Of a stretch of 64,000 nucleotides of DNA, positions 1 through 8,402 are shown piece after piece. The notes under the pieces are model-generated. The model saw only the letters and a list, made by a program, of their open reading frames with translations, made no database searches and was not told the origin of the DNA. The stretch is from Leucobacter allii (GTDB taxonomy: Bacteria; Actinomycetota; Actinomycetes; Actinomycetales; Microbacteriaceae): NCBI RefSeq assembly GCF_022919155.1, contig NZ_CP095045.1, positions 1,798,001 to 1,862,000 on the forward strand, written 5' to 3'. Position 1 is the stretch's first letter. The number at the start of each line of letters is the position of its first letter. Position numbers and translations under genes: made by a program.

Positions 1-155
1 GGTTCCGCGCGGCCCTGCGCCGCGCCGGCGTCGCGGCGTCGATCGGCTGCGCGGCCGCGATCCCCGGGGTCACGAGCGTCGAGGACGCCATCGCCGCCGC
101 CGATCGCGCGATGTACGCGAGCAAGCGCGCCCACCGAGGCGCCGGGGCGCGCTGA
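1..155 (+). CDS. Diguanylate cyclase (GGDEF domain), C-terminal fragment
   Basis: Only the last 51 codons are inside the window; the reading frame enters at base 3. The peptide carries the end of a GGDEF fold: a strand reading ASIGCA, then an acidic helix ending in ADRAMYASKR, which matches the usual GGDEF C-terminus (A-S-x-G followed by A-D-x-A-[ML]-Y-x-A-K). GGDEF enzymes make cyclic di-GMP from two GTP. The GGDEF signature itself and any sensor domain lie upstream of the window, so activity cannot be judged. The gene ends about 50 bases before the tRNA-Arg promoter. Confidence 0.75.
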   Translation, partial: FRAALRRAGVAASIGCAAAIPGVTSVEDAIAAADRAMYASKRAHRGAGAR

Positions 156-207
156 ACCGCACTCGGGCGCGGTGCCGCCGCGCACGAGGCGGGAGCGGTC
201 CGCGGTG

Positions 208-213
208 TACGCT
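208..213 (+). promoter_or_regulatory. Probable -10 hexamer (TACGCT) for tRNA-Arg
   Basis: TACGCT lies 9 bases before the mature tRNA 5' end, so transcription would begin within a few bases of the tRNA. No convincing -35 is visible. Confidence 0.4.
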
Positions 214-222
214 TGACTGGCC

Positions 223-295
223 GCCTCCGTAGCTCAGTGGATAGAGCAACGGCCTTCTAATCCGTCGGTCGCAGGTTCGAATCCTGCCGGGGGCA
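223..295 (+). tRNA. tRNA-Arg (anticodon TCT)
   Basis: This 73-nt cloverleaf has a GCCTCCG / CGGGGGC acceptor stem with one G-T pair, a D-arm, an anticodon loop CTTCTAA with anticodon TCT (reads AGA), and a T-arm with the GGTTCGAATCC core. The discriminator base is A and CCA is not encoded. The last anticodon-stem pair is a C-T mismatch, which as far as I recall is common in actinobacterial tRNA-Arg(TCT). Confidence 0.95.
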
Positions 296-331
296 CTCCG
301 GAACACCGCACCGCGCTCCGCGCGAGAAGGG

Positions 332-1549
332 ATGCATCGCGTGCGCGCCGCCTCCCGCCCCCGGCTCCCCTTCGAGGTCTGGGCCCTCGTCGCCGGCGGC
401 TTCACCGTCGCCCTGGGCTACGGCGTCGTCGCGCCGGCCATCCCCCAGTTCGCCCTCGAGTTCGGCGTCTCCAGCTTCGCCGCATCGGCGATCGTGAGCG
501 CCTTCGCCCTCATGCGCCTCGTCTCGGCGCCCCTCGCGGGTTGGACGGTCGGCAGATTCGGCGAGCGGCGCACCTACACCGTCGGCATCCTCATCGTCGC
601 GGCCTCGACGGGGGCCGCCGCCCTCGCCGCGAACTACGCGCAGTTCGTCGTGCTGCGCGGCATCGGCGGGATCGGTTCGGCCATGTTCACCGTGGCCGCG
701 ACGGCGCTCCTCATCAAGGTGAGCCCGCCGGACGCGCGCGGGCGCGTCGCGAGCCTCAACGCCGCCGGCTTCCTCCTCGGCGGACTCCTCGGGCCGGTGT
801 TCGGCGGTCTCCTCGCCGTGTTCGGGCTGCGCGCGCCGTTCGTGTTCTACTTCTTCACCCTCATCGCCGCCGCGGCCGTCGTCGCCGTCGCGCTGCGGCG
901 CTCCCGCAACGCGGCGAGCCCGGCCGCGGCCGCGGCCGACGCCCCCGAGGCGATGGCGCTGTGCGAGGCCTGGCGCGTGCCGCAGTACCGGGCCCTCCTC
1001 CTCTCCGTCTTCGCGTTCGGCTGGTCCTCCTACGGCGTCCGGGTCTCGGTGATCCCGATCCTCGTCGCGGTCGCCTTCCACGGAGATGCGGGGACGGCCG
1101 CGTGGGTGCTCGCCGCCTACGCGGCGGGCAACGCGATCCTCATCTTCCCCTCGGGGCGCTGGAACGACACCGTCGGCCGCAAGCCCATGCTCGTCATCGG
1201 CTGCGCGATCCTGGTCGTCACGTACCTGGCGGTGCCCGCCGCACCGAGCCTTCCGCTGCTGTTCGCGGTGATGCTCGTCGCCGGAGCCGGCTCCGCGCTC
1301 GTGAACCCCGGCCAGCAGGCGGTGCTCGCCGACGTGCTCGACGGGCGCCGGGGCGGCAGCGTCGTCGCCGCGTACTCGATGACGAGCGACCTCGGCGGGG
1401 TCATCGGTCCGCTCGTCGCCGGAGCCATCGTCGACCTCGCGGGCTTCGGCTGGGCATTCGCCGTCACCGCCTGCCTCATCGCCGTCGCGCTGGTCGCCTG
1501 GACCGTGCTCCCCGACTCCCGGCGGATCACCGGCCGAGCCGCGGGCTGA
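332..1549 (+). CDS. MFS transporter, probable multidrug/sugar efflux type
   Basis: The 405-residue protein has the length and about 12 hydrophobic helices expected of a major facilitator. Helices begin near residues 15, 45, 75, 100, 140 and 165, then a cytoplasmic loop (about 195-215) is followed by a second six-helix half. The motif-A-like loop between TM2 and TM3 reads AGWTVGRFGERRT, and its second-half equivalent is SGRWNDTVGRKP. A purine-rich GAGAAGG lies just before the ATG. It probably exports small molecules with proton antiport, but the substrate cannot be told from sequence. It follows the tRNA-Arg and stands alone. Confidence 0.85.
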   Translation: MHRVRAASRPRLPFEVWALVAGGFTVALGYGVVAPAIPQFALEFGVSSFAASAIVSAFALMRLVSAPLAGWTVGRFGERRTYTVGILIVAASTGAAALAANYAQFVVLRGIGGIGSAMFTVAATALLIKVSPPDARGRVASLNAAGFLLGGLLGPVFGGLLAVFGLRAPFVFYFFTLIAAAAVVAVALRRSRNAASPAAAAADAPEAMALCEAWRVPQYRALLLSVFAFGWSSYGVRVSVIPILVAVAFHGDAGTAAWVLAAYAAGNAILIFPSGRWNDTVGRKPMLVIGCAILVVTYLAVPAAPSLPLLFAVMLVAGAGSALVNPGQQAVLADVLDGRRGGSVVAAYSMTSDLGGVIGPLVAGAIVDLAGFGWAFAVTACLIAVALVAWTVLPDSRRITGRAAG

Positions 1550-1577
1550 CCGCTCGCGAGTCTCCCGTGCGGCTGCG

Positions 1578-1583
1578 TACAGT
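1578..1583 (+). promoter_or_regulatory. -10 hexamer TACAGT, leaderless geometry
   Basis: TACAGT is followed by exactly 6 bases (GGAGGC) and then the ATG at 1590. The GGAGG is too close to the ATG to act as a ribosome binding site, so a leaderless transcript is more likely. Confidence 0.5.
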
Positions 1584-1589
1584 GGAGGC

Positions 1590-1952
1590 ATGGCACGCAT
1601 CGTCGCACTCAACTACCCGGCGGCCATCCCGGTCGGCCACGCCGTCGAGATCACCGAGTTCGCGGACACCCGCCCGGAGCGGAAACGGACGCGCGACCCG
1701 CGTTTCGAGGCATGCGCCGCACCCGCGATCGTCGATCTCGATACCGGGATCCGCTACATGAACCACGCGCACGCCTCCATCGCGGGCAACGGCGGCAACA
1801 GCTTCCGGGCCAACCGCTACCCCCTCGCCCCGCTCCCCTCGCTCACCGTCGAGCGGGTCTGGCGGGCGCGCGTCACGGCGTGCACGCTCGTGATGGTCGA
1901 GGGACTCGAGTCCCAGCACACGATGCTGGAGCTCGACGCGCCCTCGGGCTGA
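1590..1952 (+). CDS. Small conserved-looking protein of unknown function
   Basis: I do not recognise this 120-residue protein. It is soluble, without a signal peptide or transmembrane segment. It has a charged middle region (about residues 28-40, PERKRTRDPR), a segment with D-L-D-T-G-I-R-Y, a glycine-rich stretch (IAGNGGNS, near residue 62) and a beta-rich C-terminal third ending in ESQHTMLELD. Codon use matches its neighbours. The start is supported by a -10 hexamer 6 bases upstream. It lies between the MFS gene and the convergent def gene, so neighbours give no clear role. Confidence 0.65.
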   Translation: MARIVALNYPAAIPVGHAVEITEFADTRPERKRTRDPRFEACAAPAIVDLDTGIRYMNHAHASIAGNGGNSFRANRYPLAPLPSLTVERVWRARVTACTLVMVEGLESQHTMLELDAPSG

Positions 1953-1983
1953 GCACCCCACCACGCGGACGCGCTCCGAGGAC

Positions 1984-2547
1984 TCAGTCCTCGAGGTGGT
2001 CCACCCCGGGCAACCAGCTGAGGCCCGGCTTGCCCCATCCGTTGCGCCGCTGCGCCTTCTGGGCGCCCCGATTCTCCGGGTGGACGAGACGGTCGACGTA
2101 GAGCAGCCCGTCGAGGTGGTCGTACTCGTGCTGCAGGATCCGGGCGAACCAGCCGCTCGCCCGAACCTCGAACGGTTCGCCGTCGACGTCCTGCGCCCGC
2201 AGCAGCGCGCGCGGCGAACGGCGCAGCGCGAAGCGCTCCCCCGGGAACGAGAGGCAGCCCTCGACCTCCTCCTCCCCCGGCAGGCCCGGCTCGAGCGGCG
2301 CGATCCAGAGCTCCGGATTGACGGCGACCCCGCGAGACGCGGCCTCGTCCTGATCCTCGTACATCCAGACGAAGACCCGCGCGTCGACCCCGACCTGCGG
2401 CGCGGCCAGCCCCACGCCGGGCGCCGCGATCGTGGTCTCGAACATGTCGTCGACGAGGCGCCGCAGCCCCGCATCGAACTCGGTGACGGGCGCGGCGGGA
2501 CGGTGCAGCACGGGCTCACCGGAGATCACGATCGGAAGAACAGCCAT
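1984..2547 (-). CDS. def: Peptide deformylase
   Basis: This enzyme removes the formyl group from the N-terminal methionine of new proteins. The 187-residue product has all three family motifs: GVGLAAPQ (residues 44-51), EGCLS (96-100, metal-ligand Cys98) and HEYDH (140-144, two metal-ligand His and the catalytic Glu141). The C-terminal tail of about 35 residues is rich in charged residues and Trp. The start was chosen because the family begins about 40 residues before GVGLAAPQ and because a TAAGCT hexamer lies 7 bases upstream. Longer in-frame extensions have no family support. Confidence 0.95.
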   Translation of the reverse strand: MAVLPIVISGEPVLHRPAAPVTEFDAGLRRLVDDMFETTIAAPGVGLAAPQVGVDARVFVWMYEDQDEAASRGVAVNPELWIAPLEPGLPGEEEVEGCLSFPGERFALRRSPRALLRAQDVDGEPFEVRASGWFARILQHEYDHLDGLLYVDRLVHPENRGAQKAQRRNGWGKPGLSWLPGVDHLED

Positions 2548-2554
2548 GGCATTC

Positions 2555-2560
2555 AGCTTA
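2555..2560 (-). promoter_or_regulatory. -10 hexamer TAAGCT of def
   Basis: On the minus strand TAAGCT is followed by 7 bases and the def ATG, the leaderless geometry repeated across this window. Confidence 0.45.
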
Positions 2561-2601
2561 CGGGCGCGGCCCCGGCCCGGCGAACCGGGCGGGCGCCTCG
2601 G

Positions 2602-2607
2602 TAGGAT
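2602..2607 (+). promoter_or_regulatory. -10 hexamer TAGGAT of orn
   Basis: TAGGAT is followed by 6 bases and an in-frame ATG (2614). Transcription should start near 2613-2614. This gives either a leaderless start at 2614 or a 45-base leader before the GTG at 2659. Confidence 0.5.
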
Positions 2608-2658
2608 GGGGCGATGCCCGGCGGATCGTCCCCGGGCCGGGAGTACCGAGGAGACAGC

Positions 2659-3342
2659 GTGTCGAACACACCGGCGGAACAGATCGTCTGGATCGACTGC
2701 GAGATGACCGGCCTCGACGTCGACCGGGACGGCCTCTGCGAGATCGCGGTGATCGTCACGGACTTCGCGCTCGCGCCCCTCGACCCGGGCTTCGAGATCG
2801 TCATCCACCCCGGCGCCGAGGCGCTCGCCCACATGAACGACTTCGTGCGCGGCATGCACGAGCACTCGGGGCTGCTCCCCCGCATCGAGACCGGCGCGAG
2901 TCTCGCGGAGGCCGAGGAGCAGGTGCTCGCCTACCTCGCGCGCTTCGTGACGGCCGGCCGCCGCCCCCTCGTCGCGGGCAACACCATCGGCATGGACCGC
3001 CGCTTCATCTCCAAGTACCTGCCGAAGCTCGACGAACGTCTGCACTACCGCAGCATCGACGTCTCGACGATCAAGGAGCTCAGCCGGCGCTGGTACGCCC
3101 CCGCCTACTTCGGCGCCCCGGAGAAGCGCGGCGGCCACCGGGCGCTCGCCGACATCGCGGAGTCGATCCAGGAGCTCGCCTACTTCCGCTCCGCCGTGAT
3201 GGTCGACGGTCCCGGACCCGACAAGGCCGCCGCGGCGGCGCTGTCCCACGCGGCGAGCGAACGCTACGCCCCGCTCATCGACGGCCCGTCCGCATCGGCG
3301 GGCGAGGCGCCCCTCGTCGCGGACGACTCCCCCGCCGCCTGA
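2659..3342 (+). CDS. orn: Oligoribonuclease (DEDDh 3'-5' exonuclease)
   Basis: Orn degrades 2-5 nt RNA oligomers to mononucleotides, the last step of mRNA decay, and also clears pGpG. The DEDDh residues are visible: D and E in VWIDCEMTGLD near the N-terminus, D in YRSIDVSTI, and H...D in HRALADIAES. At 227 residues it is slightly longer than usual because of an Ala-rich C-terminal tail. I chose the GTG at 2659 because GAGGAGA lies 4-5 bases upstream and family members start just before VWIDCEMTG. An in-frame ATG at 2614 fits the leaderless pattern and would add 15 residues. Confidence 0.93.
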   Translation: MSNTPAEQIVWIDCEMTGLDVDRDGLCEIAVIVTDFALAPLDPGFEIVIHPGAEALAHMNDFVRGMHEHSGLLPRIETGASLAEAEEQVLAYLARFVTAGRRPLVAGNTIGMDRRFISKYLPKLDERLHYRSIDVSTIKELSRRWYAPAYFGAPEKRGGHRALADIAESIQELAYFRSAVMVDGPGPDKAAAAALSHAASERYAPLIDGPSASAGEAPLVADDSPAA

Positions 3343-3423
3343 GCTCGACGCGCCGGTCCCGGCTCTCGCACGGAGGCGACCGCCCCGGTGTGTCGCGATT
3401 GGTGCGGGGCGCAGCGCATGGGC

Positions 3424-3429
3424 TATGAT
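3424..3429 (+). promoter_or_regulatory. -10 hexamer TATGAT of tRNA-His
   Basis: TATGAT lies about 38 bases before the tRNA. A TTGGTG 19 bases upstream could serve as -35. The precursor would have a leader of about 30 nt that must be removed by RNase P. Confidence 0.5.
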
Positions 3430-3466
3430 CGTGGGGTTGCCTCATCCGGAAGGATGCGGTCAGCAT

Positions 3467-3540
3467 GGTGGCTATAGCTCAGTTGGTAGAGCACCGGCTT
3501 GTGGTGCCGGTGGTCGCGGGTTCAAGTCCCGTTAGCCACC
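3467..3540 (+). tRNA. tRNA-His (anticodon GTG)
   Basis: The acceptor stem GTGGCTA pairs with TAGCCAC and an extra G (position -1, base 3467) pairs with the discriminator C, the hallmark of tRNA-His. The anticodon is GTG and the T-loop core is GGTTCAAGTCC. CCA is not encoded. Confidence 0.96.
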
Positions 3541-3545
3541 CCGAG

Positions 3546-3589
3546 AGACCCGGCCTGCGGATCGTGCGAGCGATCCGCAGGCCGGGTCT
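3546..3589 (+). terminator. Strong hairpin terminator after tRNA-His
   Basis: A perfect 19-bp inverted repeat (left arm beginning AGACCCGG, right arm ending CCGGGTCT) has a 6-base loop and is followed by TCTGCGTTC. It starts 6 bases after the tRNA. It can also serve the convergent SDR gene on the minus strand. Confidence 0.85.
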
Positions 3590-3613
3590 TCTGCGTTCGA
3601 AGCGTTCGTTCGA

Positions 3614-4564
3614 TCACCCGCCCGCGGGCGCGAGGCGCCGACCCGTGAGATCCTCCGAGAGCCGCCAGATCCGCGCCGCGTCCTCCGGCGAGCGCAGTCT
3701 GCCGAAGAGCGCCTGCCTCGCCGGCGGCCCGCCCAGGTGCCGGAAGCCGCTCGGGCCGAAGAGGCTCCCGCTCTCGGCATCGGGCACGGTCGCCGCCAGG
3801 AGCGCGGGCAGCCCGGCGGACTCCACCGTGCCGAAGACGAGACCGCGCGCCGACAGCGTGCGGATCACCGCGCGCAACGGCGTCTCGCGGCCGCGTCCGA
3901 GCTCCGGACGCGCGGCCAGCAGATTGGTCGGGGCGACCCCGGGGTGCGAGAGGCTGCTCGTGATCCCCCATCCGCCCGCGCGACTGCGCCGATCGAGTTC
4001 GAGCGCGCAGAGACCGAGTGCGATCTTCGACTGGCTGTAGGCGCGTCGACCGTGGTAGGAGCGCTCCCAGTTCGGGTCGCCCCAGTTGATCCCGTGCTGA
4101 TCGGCCGCGACGCTGATCTGCGAGACGACGCGCGCCCGACCGGCGATGAGCAGCGGAAGCAGCTCGGCCACGAGCGCGAAGTGTCCGAGGTGGTTCGTGC
4201 CGAACTGCAGTTCGAAGCCATCCGCCGTCTCCTGGCGCTCCGGCGGCGTCATGACCCCGGCGTTGTTGATGAGCAGGTGGACGGCGCGCCCCTCGGCGCG
4301 CAGCGCCTCGCCGAGGGCCGTGACGGAGGCGAGCGAGGACAGGTCCAGACCGCGCGTCGAGACCAGCGCCCCGGGTGCGGTCTCGCGGATCGCGGCGAGC
4401 GCGGCGTCCCCCTTGCGCGCGTTCCTGACGGGAAGCACCACCTCGGCGCCGGCCGCGGCCAGGCGCGCGGCGATGCGCAGCCCCATGCCGTCGCTCGCCC
4501 CTGTGACGACGGCGCGCCTTCCGCGCAGATCGGGGATCTCGATATCCGTGATGCCGCGCGCCAT
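3614..4564 (-). CDS. Short-chain dehydrogenase/reductase (SDR) family oxidoreductase
   Basis: This 316-residue NAD(P)-dependent oxidoreductase has a Rossmann fold. The cofactor motif VTGASDGMG sits near residues 20-28 (TGxxxGxG), NNAG appears in LLINNAGVM, and the catalytic Tyr and Lys are in the Y-x-x-x-K-like segment [10 protein letters not shown]. The length resembles retinol-dehydrogenase/WW-oxidoreductase-like SDRs. GGAGGG lies 6 bases before the ATG. It is downstream of and co-directional with an AraC-type regulator, which may control it. The substrate is unknown. Confidence 0.88.
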   Translation of the reverse strand: MARGITDIEIPDLRGRRAVVTGASDGMGLRIAARLAAAGAEVVLPVRNARKGDAALAAIRETAPGALVSTRGLDLSSLASVTALGEALRAEGRAVHLLINNAGVMTPPERQETADGFELQFGTNHLGHFALVAELLPLLIAGRARVVSQISVAADQHGINWGDPNWERSYHGRRAYSQSKIALGLCALELDRRSRAGGWGITSSLSHPGVAPTNLLAARPELGRGRETPLRAVIRTLSARGLVFGTVESAGLPALLAATVPDAESGSLFGPSGFRHLGGPPARQALFGRLRSPEDAARIWRLSEDLTGRRLAPAGG

Positions 4565-4593
4565 GTTCGCCCTCCGTCCGGATCGTGGGTGCC

Positions 4594-4599
4594 AGCCTA
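4594..4599 (-). promoter_or_regulatory. Possible -10 hexamer TAGGCT for the SDR gene
   Basis: TAGGCT on the minus strand would give a leader of about 22 nt containing the GGAGGG ribosome site. It lies in the 55-base gap after the AraC gene, so the SDR may have its own promoter. Confidence 0.35.
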
Positions 4600-4619
4600 G
4601 CGCGACGCACGCCGAAGGG

Positions 4620-5549
4620 TCAGCGCTCCGCGTCGGCCGCCCCGCGCTCGGCCCCGCGCCCCGCGCGCGCGGCGTCCCGGCGCTCCCCGCGCTCGACGGG
4701 CAGCCAGAGCTCCGTCGTGGCCGTGCGGAAGTCCTCGGACCGTTCGAGCACGGCGACGATGGAGGGTCCGGGCCGGAGGCACCAGGACGTCGAGGGGAAC
4801 CACTCGGCCGCGGAGGCGGCGTAGCACTCCTGTAGAGCAGCGGGATACGGCCCGCTCGCGCGGAAGACGACCCAGCTCCCCGCCGCGACCTCGAGGACGT
4901 CGAGGTCGTCGGGCGCGCGCGTCGCCGCGCCGAGCGCGACCCCGTGCAGGTAGGTGAGCTCGCTGCCCTCCGTGAAGTCGGGGTCGACGTCGTCGCTCAC
5001 CTGGAGCAGGCCGGCGGGCTCGCCGTCGCCGAGCGCGCGCAGCCGGGCGTGCTCCTGCGCCGGAAGCGCGGCGATGTGCGCCTGGATGTGCGGGTTGATG
5101 CCCCGGTGGATGAGCGGCACCCGGGCCGCGTGCCCGGCGAGCCGGAAGGCCGGGCGTTCGACGATGCGTGCGTCCATGGCGGTGTTCCCTTCGACGGTCA
5201 GGCGAAGCCTGATTCTGGATTGCGTGCGGAGCGGCCCGCCTGCGCGACGCACCTCTCCGGGACTCGCCCCGTGCACGGCGCGGAAGGCGCGGCCGAAGGC
5301 CTCGGCGGAGCCGTAGCCGTAGCGCACCGCGACCTCCAGCAGCGGAGCCCCGCCCTGCACCTCGGCGGCGGCGAGCGTCATCCGCCGCCGGCGCACGTAC
5401 TCCGACAGCGGCATCCCGGTCAATGACGAGAACATGCGTCTCAGGTGGTACGCGGTCGTGCCCGCCCGAGCGGCGATCACGTCGAGGTCGGGTCCGGCCG
5501 TCGGACGCTCCTCGACGGCGGCGATGAGGGTGTTGAGTGCGGCGATCAC
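4620..5549 (-). CDS. AraC-family regulator with GyrI-like effector domain
   Basis: The 309-residue protein has an N-terminal AraC DNA-binding domain (about residues 1-110). Its two helix-turn-helix units are visible as [21 protein letters not shown] and, later, [20 protein letters not shown]-terminal GyrI-like/effector-binding fold spans about residues 120-290. Rob- and SoxS-like proteins with this layout sense drugs or redox stress; that is family knowledge, not shown here. The start is a GTG with AAAGGAG upstream; there is no ATG at a sensible position. The downstream SDR is the most likely target. Confidence 0.88.
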   Translation of the reverse strand: MIAALNTLIAAVEERPTAGPDLDVIAARAGTTAYHLRRMFSSLTGMPLSEYVRRRRMTLAAAEVQGGAPLLEVAVRYGYGSAEAFGRAFRAVHGASPGEVRRAGGPLRTQSRIRLRLTVEGNTAMDARIVERPAFRLAGHAARVPLIHRGINPHIQAHIAALPAQEHARLRALGDGEPAGLLQVSDDVDPDFTEGSELTYLHGVALGAATRAPDDLDVLEVAAGSWVVFRASGPYPAALQECYAASAAEWFPSTSWCLRPGPSIVAVLERSEDFRTATTELWLPVERGERRDAARAGRGAERGAADAER

Positions 5550-5658
5550 GGCGCCTCCTTTCACCGACAAGCCTGCACCGCCGAGAGCGCGGGCGCCCGA
5601 CTTTCGCGGTTCGATACGATCGGGCGACGGCTCCCTCGGATTCCGAGGCTCGTCTGTG

Positions 5659-5664
5659 TAGGGT
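5659..5664 (+). promoter_or_regulatory. -10 hexamer TAGGGT, leaderless geometry
   Basis: TAGGGT is followed by 6 bases (GAAGAC) and the ATG at 5671. It is the likely promoter of the zincin-clpS-DUF2017 operon. Confidence 0.5.
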
Positions 5665-5670
5665 GAAGAC

Positions 5671-6018
5671 ATGCTCGAGTTGTCGCATGAGGAGTTCGAA
5701 TCGCTGGTCGCCGACGGCCTCGACTCGCTGCACGACGACATGCTCGAGCAGCTCGACAACGTCATCTTCCTCGTGGAGGATCGCCCCGCGGACGGCAGCG
5801 ACATCCTGGGCGTCTACGAGGGCTTCTCCCTCGCGGAGCGGGGCGTCTACGGCTACGGCGAGGAGCCGGATCGGATCATCCTCTTCCGCGAGAACCTGCT
5901 CGCCCATTGCGCCGACGCCGAGGAGCTCGCAGCCGAGATCCGCATCACCCTCGTCCACGAGATCGCGCACTTCTACGGCATCACCGAGGAGCGCATCCAC
6001 GAGCTCGGATGGGGGTGA
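5671..6018 (+). CDS. Minimal zincin-like metallopeptidase family protein
   Basis: The 115-residue protein ends with [18 protein letters not shown], an HExxH zinc motif followed by a third potential ligand, as in the small zincin-1 family. The N-terminal half is acidic. No signal peptide is present, so it should be cytosolic. The clpS start overlaps its stop codon by 4 bases, and DUF2017 follows, an arrangement conserved in many actinobacteria. Protease activity is inferred from the motif only; substrates are unknown. Confidence 0.87.
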   Translation: MLELSHEEFESLVADGLDSLHDDMLEQLDNVIFLVEDRPADGSDILGVYEGFSLAERGVYGYGEEPDRIILFRENLLAHCADAEELAAEIRITLVHEIAHFYGITEERIHELGWG

Positions 6019-6317
6019 GCGCGATCATGGACGCCACGCGGACGGACCGGGACGCGGACGGTCGGCTGCTCTCGGCCGAACGGGTGTGGCAGACCGTGGT
6101 CTGGGACGACCCGGTCAACCTCATGTCGTACGTCGCGTACGTCTTCCAGACGCACTTCGGCTTCGCGAAGGAGCACGCGGAGGAACTCATGCTCCGCGTC
6201 CACCACCGCGGGCACGCGGTCGTGGCGGAGGGCGGACGGGAGGCCATGGAGATGCACGTGGAGGCGATGCACGGCTACGGACTCTGGGCCACGGTGCGCC
6301 AGGCGGGGGAATCGTGA
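6015..6317 (+). CDS. clpS: ATP-dependent Clp protease adaptor ClpS
   Basis: ClpS delivers N-degron substrates to ClpA/ClpC-ClpP. The core reads [18 protein letters not shown] followed by [12 protein letters not shown], matching the family's D-D-x-x-x-x-M-x-Y-V and H-x-x-G signatures; the acidic and Met residues line the N-degron pocket. I took the GTG that overlaps the upstream stop (GTGA); an ATG at 6027 would shorten the protein by 4 residues. It is translationally coupled on both sides, since the DUF2017 GTG overlaps its own stop in the same way. Confidence 0.93.
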   Translation: MSAIMDATRTDRDADGRLLSAERVWQTVVWDDPVNLMSYVAYVFQTHFGFAKEHAEELMLRVHHRGHAVVAEGGREAMEMHVEAMHGYGLWATVRQAGES

Positions 6318-7069
6318 AGCTCCTCCCCGTCCCGGGCGAGGGACTGCGGATCCTGCTCGAACACGACGAGGCCGTCATGCTCGACCAGCTCATCACGCAG
6401 CTCACCCAGCTCCTCGAGAGCCACAGCGGCACCGCGCTCGATCCCGATCCTCTCTTCGCGAGCCTCGAGGTGGGCGGCTCCGACCTCACGCCGGAGGACC
6501 CGGCGCTCGCGCGCCTCTTCCCCGACGCCTACACGGGCGACGAGGATGCGGGGCAGTTCCGGCGCGTGACGGAGCAGGGCCTCCTCAATCGCAAGCTGCA
6601 GGACGCGATGCACGTCACCTCGGCGCTCGGGGTCCGGGATCACGAGACTCCAGACGGCGGCGGCTTCGTCGAGGTCGAGATCACCGCCGAGACGATGCCG
6701 CCCTGGGTGCGGACCGTCACGGCGCTGCGGCTCGCCATCGCGGCGCGGATCGGGCTCGACGAGGCCGAGGACCACGACCGGCTGCTCGCGGACGAGGAGA
6801 CCCGCGGCACCGTGCTCGTCTTCGACTGGCTGGCCGCGATCCTGGAATCGGTGCTGACCATCATGGCGGCCGAACCGGGCGAGCCGCTCCGGCTCGGCGG
6901 GGGGCTCGATGCCGACGCGGATCTCGAGACGAGCGCGGATCCCGAGGAGGGTGCGGATCCCGAGACGAGCGCGGATCCCGAGGGGGACGCGGATCCCGAG
7001 ACGGACGCGGATCCCGAGGGCGACGCGGATTCCGCCGAGGGCGGCGACGGCGCCGAGGGCGACCGTTAG
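6314..7069 (+). CDS. DUF2017 family protein with acidic repeat tail
   Basis: Residues 1 to about 190 match the DUF2017 family found next to clpS in actinobacteria: a mostly helical soluble protein with [11 protein letters not shown] and [13 protein letters not shown] segments. Function is unknown. The GTG start overlaps the clpS stop. Unlike the family core, the last 50 or so residues are a low-complexity tail made of (A-D-P-E-x-x) repeats encoded by 18-bp DNA units, strongly acidic and probably disordered. Its stop overlaps the convergent dinB stop by 4 bases. Confidence 0.88.
   Translation: MKLLPVPGEGLRILLEHDEAVMLDQLITQLTQLLESHSGTALDPDPLFASLEVGGSDLTPEDPALARLFPDAYTGDEDAGQFRRVTEQGLLNRKLQDAMHVTSALGVRDHETPDGGGFVEVEITAETMPPWVRTVTALRLAIAARIGLDEAEDHDRLLADEETRGTVLVFDWLAAILESVLTIMAAEPGEPLRLGGGLDADADLETSADPEEGADPETSADPEGDADPETDADPEGDADSAEGGDGAEGDR
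6917..7030 (+). repeat. Seven-unit 18-bp tandem repeat inside the DUF2017 gene
   Basis: GCGGAT recurs at 6917, 6935, 6953, 6971, 6989, 7007 and 7025, exactly every 18 bases, usually extended to GCGGATCCCGAG. It encodes a six-residue A-D-P-E-x-x unit. The perfect phase suggests recent expansion by slippage and possible length variation between strains. Confidence 0.9.
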
Positions 7070-8280
7070 ACCGGTGGCTCGAGCGAGCGCGGATCGACGA
7101 CGTCGCCCCTCCCGGTGAGGAGGCTCGCGGAGGTCACGCCGCCGGCGCCGAAACGGCCGCGCACCTCGTCGACTGCCGTGTCGACCGCGCGCCAGCCCTC
7201 GTCGTCGCTCCACAGCGACGCCGGTTCGCTGCCCTCCGGAATGAGCTGCTCGGCGCGCACCCCGATGAGCCGCACCGGGCGGGAGCCCGGCAGGGCGGCG
7301 AAGAGCTCGCGCGCCGTCGCGCTGATCCGCCGGGTCGCATTCGTCGGCTCCGCGAGCGTGCGCGAGCGCGTCACGGTCTCGAAGGACTCCCAGCGCACCT
7401 TGATCGACACCGTGCGCGCCTCGAGCCCGGCGGCCCGCAGCCGCTCCCCCGTGCGCGTCGCGAGGCGGAGCAGTTCCCGCTGGAGTACGGCGGGGTCGAC
7501 GACGTCCCTCGGGAACGTCTCCTCGTGGCCGATGCTCTTCTCGACCCTGCGGGTCTCAACGGCGCGGGCGTCCCTCCCGTGGGAGAGATCGTGGAGCTTG
7601 CGAGCGCTCGCCTTGCCGATGATGCGCTCGAGCGCCGGCAGCGGCTCGGCCGCGAGATCCGCCACCGTGCGGATGGCGCGCGACTCCAGCGCGCGGGCCG
7701 TGGCCTGCCCGACGCCCCACATGGCGCGCACCGGCAGGGGGTGCAGGAAGTCGAGGGTGCGCTCGGGCGGGATCTCGAGGATGCCGTCGGGCTTCGCGCG
7801 CTGCGACGCGAGCTTCGCCACGAACTTCGTGCCCGCGAGACCGACCGATGCCGGGAGCCCCGTGCGCTCGCGCACCCGGACGCGCAGCTGCCGCGCGATC
7901 TCCGCCGGCGGACCGAACAGCCGGATCGACCCGGCGACGTCGAGGAAGGCCTCATCGATGCTCAGCGGCTCGACGAGGGGCGTGAACTCCTCGAAGATGC
8001 GCATCACGGCGCGGGAGGCGGTGCGGTACTTGTCGAAGCTCGGCGGCAGGAGCACGAGTTGCGGGCACAGCCGCTTCGCCTGCGCGACGGGCATGGCCGA
8101 GCGCACGCCGAAGCGCCTGGCCTCGTAGCTCGCGCTCGAGACGACCGAGCGGGACGTGTCGTGCGCCGCGGCGACGGGGCGCCCCCGCAGCTCCGGCCGC
8201 TCGAGGAGCTCGACGGAGACGAAGAAGGAGTCCATGTCGACGTGCAGCATCGAGGCGACTGTCCGCTCCGCGTGCTGCAT
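7066..8280 (-). CDS. dinB: DNA polymerase IV (Y-family translesion polymerase)
   Basis: Pol IV copies damaged DNA. The catalytic acids are present: D15 in [12 protein letters not shown] and D109-E110 in [10 protein letters not shown]. The Y/S/A-x-E-A-R nucleotide-binding segment (SYEARRFGV) and the C-terminal little-finger domain are also visible. At 404 residues it is full length. ATG11 (MLHVDMD) is an alternative start closer to the family norm. No LexA box is visible in the 120 bases upstream, so SOS control is not evident here, unlike the imuA cassette. Confidence 0.93.
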   Translation of the reverse strand: MQHAERTVASMLHVDMDSFFVSVELLERPELRGRPVAAAHDTSRSVVSSASYEARRFGVRSAMPVAQAKRLCPQLVLLPPSFDKYRTASRAVMRIFEEFTPLVEPLSIDEAFLDVAGSIRLFGPPAEIARQLRVRVRERTGLPASVGLAGTKFVAKLASQRAKPDGILEIPPERTLDFLHPLPVRAMWGVGQATARALESRAIRTVADLAAEPLPALERIIGKASARKLHDLSHGRDARAVETRRVEKSIGHEETFPRDVVDPAVLQRELLRLATRTGERLRAAGLEARTVSIKVRWESFETVTRSRTLAEPTNATRRISATARELFAALPGSRPVRLIGVRAEQLIPEGSEPASLWSDDEGWRAVDTAVDEVRGRFGAGGVTSASLLTGRGDVVDPRSLEPPV

Positions 8281-8357
8281 GCCTCTATTGCATCACACGC
8301 CGCCGACATCCGCGGCGCGAGCGGCGTGCGCCCGTGCCTCGCCCGGCGCGCATCTTG

Positions 8358-8363
8358 TAGCGT
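8358..8363 (+). promoter_or_regulatory. Possible -10 hexamer TAGCGT of glpDK
   Basis: TAGCGT would place the transcript start near 8370, leaving a leader of about 33 nt with a GGAAAGGCAGG ribosome site before the glpD ATG. Confidence 0.4.
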
Positions 8364-8402
8364 GGAGGCAGCGCGTCCACCCGCGCGGAAAGGCAGGCCG
8401 CC

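Noticed and set aside
8281..8402. SOS box upstream of dinB
   Set aside because: No TCGAAC-N4-GTTCGA-like sequence was found in the divergent dinB/glpD gap.
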